Of a stretch of 12,511 nt of DNA, positions 6,432 to 12,511 are shown one piece after another (the first letter of the stretch is position 1; every line of letters starts with the position of its first letter). Source of the stretch: Ruminococcus sp. (GTDB lineage Bacteria; Bacillota; Clostridia; Oscillospirales; Ruminococcaceae); NCBI GenBank assembly GCA_023667165.1, contig JAMPAO010000079.1:1-12511 (forward strand), in the 5' to 3' direction. Position numbers and translations under genes: made by a program. The notes under the pieces are model-generated. The model worked only from the letters and a program-made list of their open reading frames with translations, was not told the DNA's origin and searched no databases.

Positions 6432-7874
6432 TTGAAACGGATAATGATAGCGGGAACGGGCAGCGGCTGCGGCAAGACCTCTGCGGTATGCGGCATTATG
6501 AAAGCGCTTTCGGACAGAGGACTGAAGATCGCTTCTTTCAAATGCGGTCCGGATTACATCGACCCCATGTTTCACTCAAAGGTCATCGGCGCGGACAGCT
6601 TTAATCTGGACAGCTTTTTCTGCACTCCCGATATGATAAAACGCAGCCTTGACGTTTACGGCGGCGGCAGCGATATCGCCGTTATAGAGGGGGTAATGGG
6701 ATTTTACGACGGCGGGGACAGCTCCTCTCACGCCCTTTCGCTCATCACGGACTCCCCCGTTATAATAGTGATAAACAGCACGGGAATGAGTACCTCTATG
6801 GGCGCTGTGATGAAAGGCTTTCTTACGTTTTACGGGAAAAACAATATCGTCGGCTTCATTTTCAGCCGCCTGCCCGACAGTCAGATAAAGACCGCGAAAG
6901 AGCTTTGCTCGGAAATGGACGTGAAATATTTCGGGAGAATACCCAAAAACGGCGGGATCGTCTTTGAGAGCCGCCGTCTGGGACTTGTTACCCCCGACGG
7001 GATAAAAAGGGTAAACGAAAAAATATCGGCTCTGGGGAGGATATGCGAGGAGGAGCTGCTGCTTGACGAAATTATCGCCGCCGCAGAGGAAAAGCCTCTT
7101 CGTTACAATGCTCCCGCTCTTCCCAAATACCGTGCCGGAGTGCGGATCGCCGTTTCAAGGGACAGCGCTTTCTGCTTTTATTACAGCGAAAATATACGGC
7201 TGCTTGAGAGCCTGGGAGCGGAAACGGTTTATTTTTCTCCGCTCTGCGGCGAGGCGCTTCCCGAAAACATAAGCGGACTGATCCTGTGCGGAGGCTATCC
7301 CGAATTGTATATAAAGCGGCTTTCGGATAACGTTTCCATGAGGGAGAGCGTAAAACGGGCGGTGGAAAGCGGTCTGCCCTGCATTGCGGAATGCGGAGGC
7401 TTTATGTATCTGCATAAAAATTTCATCTGTGAAAACGGGGATAAGCTTCCGCTGGCGGGCGTCGTCCCGGGGGACGCCTTTATGACCGGAAAGCTGAACC
7501 GTTTCGGATATATCACCCTTACCGCCGAAAAGGACAACGTTCTCTGCGGTAAGGGAGAAACCTTAAAGGCTCATGAATATCACTACGGCGAAAGCACGGC
7601 TGCGGGATCGGATTTCACCGCCGTAAAGCGGAACGGCGGCGTTTCCTACGGCTGTATTTTCTGCACGGACAATCTCATCGCGGGATTTCCTCATTTTTAT
7701 TTCTCTTCCGATCCCGAAGCCGCTCTGAGATTTGTAAAATGCTGTGAAAGGTATGACAGGAATGGAAAGGATCAAAAAAATAATCCCCTCCGACAGGAAC
7801 GCCATGAAGCGTGCGGAGGACAGGTGGAACAGCGTCGCGAAGCCGCTGCACAGCCTGGGACTGCTGGAGGATAA
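6432..7874 (+). CDS. cbiA: CbiA, cobyrinate a,c-diamide synthase, with an odd C-terminal extension
   Basis: CbiA amidates side chains a and c of cobyrinate using ATP and glutamine. The N-terminal P-loop is AGTGSGCGKT (7-16), followed by CGPDYIDPMFH and EGVMGFYDGG (86-95). The C-terminal glutaminase domain has CGGYPELY, IAECGGFMYL with probable nucleophile Cys321, and HEYHYGE with His381 or His384. The start is TTG 6432, with AAGGAG (6415-6420) 11 nt upstream; the next ATG (6444) would cut into the nucleotide-binding strand. Family similarity ends near residue 445. The last 35 or so residues are a shifted-frame reading of cobT coding sequence, so the 480-residue product is longer than the usual 450-460. 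An A7 tract at 7774-7780 could shift the frame to TAA 7781-7783 and give 450 residues. The function is secure; the true C-terminus is not. Confidence 0.93.
   Translation: MKRIMIAGTGSGCGKTSAVCGIMKALSDRGLKIASFKCGPDYIDPMFHSKVIGADSFNLDSFFCTPDMIKRSLDVYGGGSDIAVIEGVMGFYDGGDSSSHALSLITDSPVIIVINSTGMSTSMGAVMKGFLTFYGKNNIVGFIFSRLPDSQIKTAKELCSEMDVKYFGRIPKNGGIVFESRRLGLVTPDGIKRVNEKISALGRICEEELLLDEIIAAAEEKPLRYNAPALPKYRAGVRIAVSRDSAFCFYYSENIRLLESLGAETVYFSPLCGEALPENISGLILCGGYPELYIKRLSDNVSMRESVKRAVESGLPCIAECGGFMYLHKNFICENGDKLPLAGVVPGDAFMTGKLNRFGYITLTAEKDNVLCGKGETLKAHEYHYGESTAAGSDFTAVKRNGGVSYGCIFCTDNLIAGFPHFYFSSDPEAALRFVKCCERYDRNGKDQKNNPLRQERHEACGGQVEQRREAAAQPGTAGG
7746..7751 (+). promoter_or_regulatory. Probable Shine-Dalgarno site for cobT
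   Basis: GAAAGG lies 10 nt before ATG 7762 inside the cbiA 3' end. It is only 1 nt before ATG 7753 and overlaps the first codons that would follow GTG 7744, so it favours the 7762 start. The match to the anti-Shine-Dalgarno sequence is only moderate. Confidence 0.5.
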
Positions 7875-8808
7875 TATCATAAGAACGGCGGGGATATTCG
7901 GCAGCGAGGATTTTACGCTGGATAAACGGTGCGCCGCAGTAATGTGCGCCGATCACGGCGCGGTCGCCGAGGGCGTGACCCAGACCGGCAGCGGCGTTAC
8001 CGCAATAGTGGCAAAGACCATTGCGGAGGGCACGTCCAATATAAATCTTATGGCGCGCTCGTGCAATGCGGATGTTTTCGCCGTTGATATGGGAATAAAG
8101 GAAGATATTTCCGCAGACGGAATGATATGCAGGAAGATAGCTTACGGCACGGGAAATATCGCAAGGCAAGCGGCTATGACCCGCGCACAGGCGGAGGAGT
8201 GCATACGCGCGGGAATGGATATAGCGGGAGAGCTTAAGGAAAAGGGCTATAAGATCATCGTTACGGGCGAAATGGGCATAGGCAATACAACGTCCTGCGC
8301 AGCCATAGCCTCGGCGGTGACGGGACTGCCTGCGGATCGGGTCACGGGCAAGGGTGCGGGACTTGACGAAGACGGACTTAAAAGAAAAACAGCCGCCGTA
8401 AGAAGAAGCATAGAGGTAAATTCCCCCGACCCGAACGATCCGCTGGATATACTTGCAAAGGTAGGCGGCTTTGACATAGGAGGAATGACGGGACTTTTTC
8501 TGGGAGGAGCGTATTACCGCATACCGACAGTGATAGACGGCGCGATCTCGGCTGCCGCCGCCGTTCTTGCGGTAAAGCTGTGCGCCGCCGCCGCCGATTA
8601 TATGCTTTGCTCCCACGCATCGGGAGAAAGAGCGGGAAAAATGCTGCTTGACATCATCGGCTTAAAGCCGGTCATCGACGGCGGACTGTGCCTCGGCGAG
8701 GGTACGGGAGGAATTCTCCTGCTGCCCCTGCTCGACGCGGCAATGGCGGTGTATAACTCATCCCATTCGTTTGAAAATCTGTCCATTGAAAAATATAAGG
8801 AGCTTTGA
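7762..8808 (+). CDS. cobT: CobT, nicotinate-nucleotide:dimethylbenzimidazole phosphoribosyltransferase
   Basis: CobT moves the phosphoribosyl group of nicotinate mononucleotide onto the lower-ligand base, giving the alpha-ribotide that CobS uses. From ATG 7762 the protein has 348 residues, close to the 356 of the Salmonella enzyme. Motifs are PLHSLGLLED near the N-terminus, MCADHGAVAEGVTQTGSGVT, GEMGIGNTTSCAA, GFDIGGMTG and SHASGERAG. The catalytic glutamate is in LGEGTGG (Glu313). Other possible starts are ATG 7753 and GTG 7744. I prefer 7762 because GAAAGG stands 10 nt before it and the first conserved segment (IPSD) follows at the usual distance. The 5' end overlaps cbiA by 113 bp in another frame. 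The gene does not tell which base is attached, and no bza genes for benzimidazole synthesis are in view. Confidence 0.94.
   Translation: MERIKKIIPSDRNAMKRAEDRWNSVAKPLHSLGLLEDNIIRTAGIFGSEDFTLDKRCAAVMCADHGAVAEGVTQTGSGVTAIVAKTIAEGTSNINLMARSCNADVFAVDMGIKEDISADGMICRKIAYGTGNIARQAAMTRAQAEECIRAGMDIAGELKEKGYKIIVTGEMGIGNTTSCAAIASAVTGLPADRVTGKGAGLDEDGLKRKTAAVRRSIEVNSPDPNDPLDILAKVGGFDIGGMTGLFLGGAYYRIPTVIDGAISAAAAVLAVKLCAAAADYMLCSHASGERAGKMLLDIIGLKPVIDGGLCLGEGTGGILLLPLLDAAMAVYNSSHSFENLSIEKYKEL
7774..7783 (+). other. A7 tract followed by TAA, possible frameshift or slippage site in cbiA
   Basis: Seven A residues (7774-7780) are followed directly by TAA in the frame one base back from cbiA. In the cbiA frame the codons are CAA AAA AAT. 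A slip of one base back, or one extra A, gives CAA AAA AAA TAA. That would end CbiA at 450 residues, near the family length. In the cobT frame the same run reads ATC AAA AAA ATA and is harmless. Homopolymer runs are also common sites of sequencing or assembly error. Confidence 0.45.
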
Positions 8809-9330
8809 ATGCTGACGCTTATTACGGGAGGGAGCAAGTGCGGGAAATCGCGGCTTGCGGAGAAAATTCTGCCGTCCGCCGAGGGCGGAAAATATTATAT
8901 CGCCGCCATGCAGCCGCTGGGCAGTGAGGCTTATGAAGCCATACGGCGGCACAGGGAAATGCGCAGCGGCAAGGGCTTTATCACGGTTGAAAAATACACC
9001 GATATACACGAGCTTTCCCTGCCCCGCGGCAGCAGCGCGCTGATAGAATGTATGTGTAATCTCACGGCAAACGAAATGTTTTCCGCAGGAGAAAAGGATC
9101 CGGTCGAAAAGATACTTTTCGGCGTCGGCAGCCTGTGTGAAGTATGCTCGGATCTGGTGATCGTCACAAATCAGGTGGGCGGGGACGGTATCGGTTACCC
9201 CGCCGAAACGGAGCTGTATATAAAATATCTCGGTCAGCTCAACGCGGCGGTCGCAAAAAGGGCGGACTGCGTTATCGAAGCCGTTTACGGCATACCTGTC
9301 TGTCTGAAAGGAAAGGAGCGGCTTTTATGA
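8809..9330 (+). CDS. cobU: CobU, adenosylcobinamide kinase / adenosylcobinamide-phosphate guanylyltransferase
   Basis: CobU phosphorylates adenosylcobinamide and then transfers GMP to make adenosylcobinamide-GDP. The 173 residues are close to the usual 180. Features are the P-loop GGSKCGKS (7-14), AIRRHREMR with His48 as the expected guanylylated residue, and LIECMCNLTANEMF. The C-terminal region reads TNQVGGDGI...ETELYIKYLGQLN and ends in YGIPVCLKG. This differs from the classic NEVGMGIVPE...FRD form of the Salmonella enzyme. From memory it resembles a clostridial CobU subgroup, which I cannot check here. ATG 8809 follows the cobT stop directly (TGAATG), with AAGGAG (8798-8803) 5 nt upstream. 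A second, shorter CobU-like gene lies one gene downstream. Confidence 0.93.
   Translation: MLTLITGGSKCGKSRLAEKILPSAEGGKYYIAAMQPLGSEAYEAIRRHREMRSGKGFITVEKYTDIHELSLPRGSSALIECMCNLTANEMFSAGEKDPVEKILFGVGSLCEVCSDLVIVTNQVGGDGIGYPAETELYIKYLGQLNAAVAKRADCVIEAVYGIPVCLKGKERLL
9313..9318 (+). promoter_or_regulatory. Shine-Dalgarno site that fixes the cobS start at ATG 9327
   Basis: AAGGAG lies 8 nt before ATG 9327. The cobS frame is open for 61 more codons upstream, from 9144 inside cobU. That extension translates to low-complexity basic sequence unlike CobS, whose family begins at KLFNSLISAFAMYS. Confidence 0.85.
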
Positions 9331-10106
9331 AACTGTTCAATTCTCTTATAAGCGCTTTTGCGATGTATTCCGCCATTCCCATGCCGCAGATCGAGTGGAA
9401 AGAGGAGAACCGCAGATACGCCCTGTGCTTTTTTCCGCTTGTTGGCGCGGTCACGGGAGCCGCTGTCATACTGTGGCGCGCGGCGGCGGACATTCTTTCG
9501 GTAAATGATTTCCTTTTCGGCGCAGTTGCCGCCGTTATCCCCGTTATGGTGACCGGGGGGATACATCTTGACGGCTTCTGCGACGTATGCGACGCAAAGG
9601 CAGCCTGTGCGGACAGGGAACGCTCCCTTGAAATAATGAGCGACCCGAACATAGGCGCATTCGGCGCAATAAAGCTGTGCTGCTATATGCTGATCCAAGC
9701 GGCTTTGTTTTCCGGTATATCCGAAATGCGGCTGCTCACCGTCGTATGCTGCGGCTTTGTTCAGTCAAGAGCGCTGAGCGGTCTGGCGGCGGTGACGTTC
9801 AAAAGCGCCAAAAGAGAAGGCACGCTGCATTCCTTTTCCGAGCCTGCTCACAAAAGGGTTACCGCAGCCGTGCTCGCAGCGGTGCTTGCAGCGGTTTTTG
9901 CCGCTATGACCGCAGCTTCTCCCGCGGCGGGAGGTCTTGGATTTCTGGGCGGGATATGCGCGTTTATATACTACAGGATCTTTTCCTACAAGAAATTCGG
10001 CGGAATAACGGGAGATCTGGCGGGATATTTTTTGCAGCTATGCGAGCTGTCGGTAATGATATTCGCCGTCGCCGCATTCGGACTGACAGACGGTAAAACG
10101 GTATAG
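9327..10106 (+). CDS. cobS: CobS, adenosylcobinamide-GDP ribazoletransferase (cobalamin synthase)
   Basis: CobS is an integral membrane enzyme. It joins adenosylcobinamide-GDP (from CobU) and the alpha-ribotide (from CobT) into adenosylcobalamin or its 5'-phosphate, releasing GMP. The 259 residues fit the family's 240-260. Visible are the opening NSLISAFAMYSAIPMP, several hydrophobic segments (about 31-53, 60-78, 115-150, 185-225 and 235-254), and the acidic metal-binding block HLDGFCDVCDA (80-90). DRERSLEIMSD begins at residue 97. Near the end FGGITGDLAGYF matches the family's LGGLTGD-type motif. The ATG at 9327 overlaps the cobU stop (ATGA) and has AAGGAG 8 nt upstream. The Cys residues in the acidic block replace the more usual Ala/Thr, but the Asp residues are kept. 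Confidence 0.94.
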   Translation: MKLFNSLISAFAMYSAIPMPQIEWKEENRRYALCFFPLVGAVTGAAVILWRAAADILSVNDFLFGAVAAVIPVMVTGGIHLDGFCDVCDAKAACADRERSLEIMSDPNIGAFGAIKLCCYMLIQAALFSGISEMRLLTVVCCGFVQSRALSGLAAVTFKSAKREGTLHSFSEPAHKRVTAAVLAAVLAAVFAAMTAASPAAGGLGFLGGICAFIYYRIFSYKKFGGITGDLAGYFLQLCELSVMIFAVAAFGLTDGKTV

Positions 10107-10118
10107 GGAGGAGCTTTT

Positions 10119-10496
10119 ATGATATTTATCACGGGAGAGGCTTATTCGGGCAAGACCGAGTACGCCGTATCGCTGGGCATACAAAGGGAAAATATTTTAA
10201 ACGGCGGAGATATGGACATGACGGCGCAGCGGGGCGTTATCTGCGTAAAAAACTATCATCTGCTCGTAAAGAGGATCGTCGCTTCCGGCGGCGATCCCAT
10301 GAGATTTACGAAAGAGCTGACGGAGCTTAACGGGGACGCCGTTATAATATCCGACGAGATCGGCAGCGGCATAATCCCTCTTGACAGACGGGACAGGCTG
10401 TGGCGGGAGGAAACGGGCAGGGTATGCTGCTTCATAGCGGCAGAAGCGGACAAGGTCATACGCATGGTCTGCGGCATACCCTGCCGGATAAAATAA
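10119..10496 (+). CDS. Short CobU-like P-loop protein
   Basis: This 125-residue protein looks like a CobU with its middle removed. It opens with FITGEAYSGKTEYA (3-16), a P-loop in which CobU's GG is GE. From residue 75 it has VIISDEIGSGIIPLDRRDRLWREETGRV and ends in VCGIPCRIK. These closely follow the CobU C-terminal pattern (NEVGxGIVP...R.FRD..G...GIP.K.K), more closely than the full-length CobU in this operon. The 50 residues or so that should carry the RHR guanylylation histidine and GTP-binding segment are shortened, and no equivalent histidine is present. ATG 10119 has GGGAGGAG overlapping the cobS stop, 5 nt away. The frame is intact with a strong ribosome site, so it is not an obvious pseudogene. 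It could be a kinase-only form, a regulatory or partner subunit, or a decaying paralog. Family relationship likely; activity unknown. Confidence 0.8.
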   Translation: MIFITGEAYSGKTEYAVSLGIQRENILNGGDMDMTAQRGVICVKNYHLLVKRIVASGGDPMRFTKELTELNGDAVIISDEIGSGIIPLDRRDRLWREETGRVCCFIAAEADKVIRMVCGIPCRIK

Positions 10497-10543
10497 GAGA
10501 TCCAAATCCGGCGCCGACGTAATATTTTAGGGAGAGTACAGCT

Positions 10544-11110
10544 ATGAAAGTGATCCTTATCCGTCACGGAAAAACGCAGGGCAATTTAACCAAAAGGTAT
10601 ATCGGCTCCACCGACGAGCCTTTGTGCGAAGAGGGAAAAAAAGAGCTGCTTGAATACGATTACCCGAAAGCGGATGTCGTTATCTCAAGTCCCATGAAAC
10701 GCTGTCTGCAAACAAGCGGCATGATCTATCCGCTGATCTCCCCCGTGATATGCGGCGGTCTGCGGGAGTGCGGTTTCGGAAAGTTCGAGGGGAAAAATTA
10801 CATGGAGCTTTCGGACGACGCGGATTATGCAAAATGGGTGGAAAGCGGCGGAAAGCTTCCGTTCCCCGGAGGGGAATCGAGAGAGGCTTTTTCCGAAAGA
10901 TGCGTAAACGCTTTTCTGCAATGCGCCGAACGGTACGGCGGAAAAACCGCCGCGTTCATCGTTCACGGCGGAACGGTCATGTCGGTAATGGAGGCTCTGG
11001 CAGATCCCAAAAGAGATTATTACGATTACATGACGGAAAACGGCGGAGGTTACGTCTGCCGGTATGAAAAGGGAATAATAAAAATAACGGCAGAAATAAA
11101 AAGGAAATGA
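10544..11110 (+). CDS. cobC: CobC, alpha-ribazole phosphatase (histidine phosphatase family)
   Basis: In the cobalamin pathway this enzyme removes the 5'-phosphate from alpha-ribazole phosphate or from adenosylcobalamin phosphate. The 188 residues are usual for this branch. The catalytic RHG is at 7-9 (His8 forms the phosphohistidine), GLRECGFGKFEGK carries the probable acid Glu75, and FIVHGGTVMSVME holds the second histidine, His141. SSPMKRCLQT is the conserved arginine-bearing segment. ATG 10544 follows a GGGAGAG site at 10530-10536 by 7 nt. Broad-specificity histidine phosphatases share these motifs, so the substrate is assigned mainly from the position between cobS/cobU and cbiB. The 47-bp gap before it is the longest inside the operon and contains no clear promoter or terminator. 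Confidence 0.87.
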   Translation: MKVILIRHGKTQGNLTKRYIGSTDEPLCEEGKKELLEYDYPKADVVISSPMKRCLQTSGMIYPLISPVICGGLRECGFGKFEGKNYMELSDDADYAKWVESGGKLPFPGGESREAFSERCVNAFLQCAERYGGKTAAFIVHGGTVMSVMEALADPKRDYYDYMTENGGGYVCRYEKGIIKITAEIKRK

Positions 11111-11114
11111 AAAA

Positions 11115-12068
11115 ATGAAAGCGCTTCCGATAATTATAGGTTTTATTCTTGATTTTATCCTCGGAGATCCCTACAGTCTGCCCCACCCCGTGCGGCTTAT
11201 GGGCAGGCTTATTTCCGAGTTGGAGGGGATACTCAGAGATAGGATATCCAACGCCGAAAGAGCGGGTACGGCGCTTGCCGTATCCGTGGCGATCATCTCA
11301 ACGGTGATACCCTTGGCGCTTCTGACCCTGTGCTACAGAATAAACCTTATACTGGGTCTGACCGCCGAGGGGATACTTTGCTATTATCTTATTGCGGCAA
11401 GATGTCTTAAAAAGGAAAGCATGAAGGTTTTCCACGCCCTGTGGAAAGGTGATATCAAGGGCGCGAGAAAGGCGCTTTCCATGATAGTCGGCAGGGAATG
11501 CGCCAATCTTGAAAAGGAAGATATTATCCGCGCGGCTGTGGAAACGGTTGCGGAAAACGCGTCCGACGGCGTTGCCGCTCCCATTTTTTATATGATGATA
11601 GGCGGCGCGCCCCTGGGATATTTTTATAAGGCGGTAAACACAATGGATTCCATGATAGGCTACAAAAACGAAAAATACCGTGAATTCGGACGGTTTGCGG
11701 CAATCCTTGACGACGTGGTGAATTTTATCCCCTCGCGGCTCACCGCCCTGCTGATGATCCTTGCCGCATACGCCTTGGGATATAACGGAAAGGAAGCTGC
11801 GCGCGTCTGGAAACGCGACAGAAGAAACCATGCAAGCCCCAATTCCGCACAAACCGAATCGGTCTGCGCGGGGGCGCTGGGGATACGCCTCGGAGGCGAT
11901 GCCTACTATTTCGGAAAGCTGTGCCGAAAGCCGTTTATCGGCGACGCTACGCGCCCCCCCGAAAGAGAGGATATTTACCGCGCCAATTCCCTCATGTATC
12001 TTTCCTCGGTGTTCATGCTTATTATCGCCTGCGGGTTCAGAATGACTGCGGGGGTGATCCTGTGGTGA
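11115..12068 (+). CDS. cbiB: CbiB, adenosylcobinamide-phosphate synthase
   Basis: CbiB is a membrane protein that attaches (R)-1-amino-2-propanol O-phosphate to the f-side-chain carboxylate of adenosylcobyric acid. The 317 residues are normal. Motifs are DFILGDPYSLPHPVRLMG at 13-30, AVETVAENASDGVAAPIFY, then AVNTMDSMIGYKNEKYREFGRFAA and LDDVVNFIPSRLTA. Hydrophobic segments lie near 3-16, 50-75, 80-95, 150-165 and 200-222, with a final one at the C-terminus. ATG 11115 is 4 bp after the cobC stop, with AAGGA (11101-11105) 9 nt upstream. The enzyme uses the aminopropanol phosphate made by CobD, encoded directly after it with a 4-bp overlap. Its other substrate, cobyric acid, needs CbiP, which is not in the window. 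Confidence 0.95.
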   Translation: MKALPIIIGFILDFILGDPYSLPHPVRLMGRLISELEGILRDRISNAERAGTALAVSVAIISTVIPLALLTLCYRINLILGLTAEGILCYYLIAARCLKKESMKVFHALWKGDIKGARKALSMIVGRECANLEKEDIIRAAVETVAENASDGVAAPIFYMMIGGAPLGYFYKAVNTMDSMIGYKNEKYREFGRFAAILDDVVNFIPSRLTALLMILAAYALGYNGKEAARVWKRDRRNHASPNSAQTESVCAGALGIRLGGDAYYFGKLCRKPFIGDATRPPEREDIYRANSLMYLSSVFMLIIACGFRMTAGVILW

Positions 12069-12511
12069 CATCGGAACACGGAGGGGATATTTACCGCCGT
12101 CAGGTCTTATACGATTTTTCCGCAAACGTAAATCCGTTGGGTATGCCGGAAAGCGCGCGGCGCGCGGCGTTAAGCTCGGAGCTTCTTTGGGAGCGTTATC
12201 CCGATCCGCTCTGCGGCGGACTGACGGAAAGGATCGCGGAGCATGAGGGAACCGATCGGGAGAATATCCTCTGCGGCTGCGGCGCGGCTGATATAATATA
12301 CCGCATTGTAAACGCCGTCCGCCCGAAAAAAGCCGTAATTGCCGCTCCGACCTTTTCCGAATACGAAAGGGCGCTCAGAAGCGCGGGGTGTGAGATCGCC
12401 CGATATATGCTTGACGGGGATAATGATTTCGACCTTTCCCCCGATTTTGCCGATATAATTGACCGAAACACCGATATCGTCTTTCTGTGCACACCCAACA
12501 ACCCCACCGGC
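12065..12511 (+). CDS. cobD: CobD, L-threonine-O-3-phosphate decarboxylase (5' part, cut by the window edge)
   Basis: CobD is a PLP-dependent enzyme of the class I/II aminotransferase fold. It decarboxylates L-threonine phosphate to (R)-1-amino-2-propanol O-phosphate for CbiB. Only 149 codons are present, with no stop before the edge. The start is GTG 12065, which overlaps the cbiB stop (GTGA). The protein opens with HGGDIYRR (5-12) and DFSANVNPLG (17-26), the typical CobD beginning. RYPDPLCGGLTE, GCGAADIIYRI and TPNNPTG (143-149) follow. TPNNPTG is the aminotransferase NPTG motif and fixes the fold. The PLP lysine lies beyond the window. HisC is a close relative, but the N-terminal motifs and the cbiB neighbour favour CobD. 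The upstream ribosome site is weak (a G-run around 12050), so translation may depend on coupling. Confidence 0.93.
   Translation, partial: MTSEHGGDIYRRQVLYDFSANVNPLGMPESARRAALSSELLWERYPDPLCGGLTERIAEHEGTDRENILCGCGAADIIYRIVNAVRPKKAVIAAPTFSEYERALRSAGCEIARYMLDGDNDFDLSPDFADIIDRNTDIVFLCTPNNPTG

Noticed and set aside
7675..8616. 313-codon reverse-strand open frame across the cbiA end and cobT
   Set aside because: It is antisense to conserved CobT motifs, its composition is odd (many Arg/His/Tyr/Cys), and no recognisable motif is present.
9144..9326. 61-codon upstream extension of the cobS frame
   Set aside because: It overlaps conserved cobU sequence, its residues are unlike CobS, and ATG 9327 has an ideal AAGGAG and the ATGA overlap.
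10497..10543. Possible internal promoter or terminator before cobC
   Set aside because: TAATAT at 10520-10525 has no -35 at proper distance (GAGATC 17 bp upstream). The CGGCGCCG palindrome has no loop and no clean T-run.
11298..12125. 275-codon reverse-strand open frame across cbiB and cobD
   Set aside because: It is antisense to CbiB, whose motifs are clear. It has no ribosome site or promoter and no family features.

Overview
The window is one co-directional (+ strand) anaerobic (cobalt-early) cobalamin operon. Thirteen contiguous reading frames run from position 148 to the right edge, and the last is cut off there. The gene set (CbiD, CbiG, CbiF and others; no CobG/CobN-type oxygen-dependent genes), good Shine-Dalgarno sites, several TTG/GTG starts, a sigma-A-type promoter and moderately high GC with ATA and AGG codons suggest an anaerobic Clostridia (Bacillota), perhaps a gut Oscillospiraceae/Ruminococcus-like bacterium. 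The taxon is inference.

Layout. Positions 1-147 hold an AT-rich leader with a near-consensus extended -10 promoter (TTGACA, 17 bp, TAAAAT). Positions 148-7874 carry the corrin-ring block: a cbiL-cbiD fusion, cbiF, cbiG, cbiH, cbiJ, a cbiE-cbiT fusion and cbiA. Positions 7762-12511 carry the lower-ligand, nucleotide-loop and aminopropanol block: cobT, cobU, cobS, a short cobU-like P-loop gene, cobC, cbiB and the first 149 codons of cobD. Most junctions are 4-bp stop/start overlaps (ATGA, TTGA or GTGA) or gaps of 0-12 bp, so translation is probably coupled along the whole transcript. The longest internal gap is 47 bp. I see no terminator, tRNA, rRNA, CRISPR array or mobile element.

How it works together. 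CbiL, CbiH, CbiF, CbiD and CbiE/T methylate the ring at C20, C17, C11, C1 and C5/C15. CbiG opens the lactone, CbiJ reduces the macrocycle, CbiT also decarboxylates, and CbiA amidates carboxylates a and c. CobD makes aminopropanol phosphate and CbiB attaches it. CobU activates the resulting side chain, CobT makes the alpha-ribotide of the lower ligand, CobS joins the halves and CobC removes the phosphate. Missing from the window are cbiC, cbiP, the cobalt chelatase, precorrin-2 synthesis, the corrinoid adenosyltransferase and cobalt transport.

The most interesting points are: the CbiL-CbiD fusion with a very short linker; a second, 125-residue CobU-like protein that lacks the guanylylation-histidine region but keeps the canonical C-terminal motif; the cbiA 3' end, which runs 113 bp into cobT unless an A7 tract shifts the frame to a stop that restores normal length; and a strong promoter with no room for a cobalamin riboswitch.
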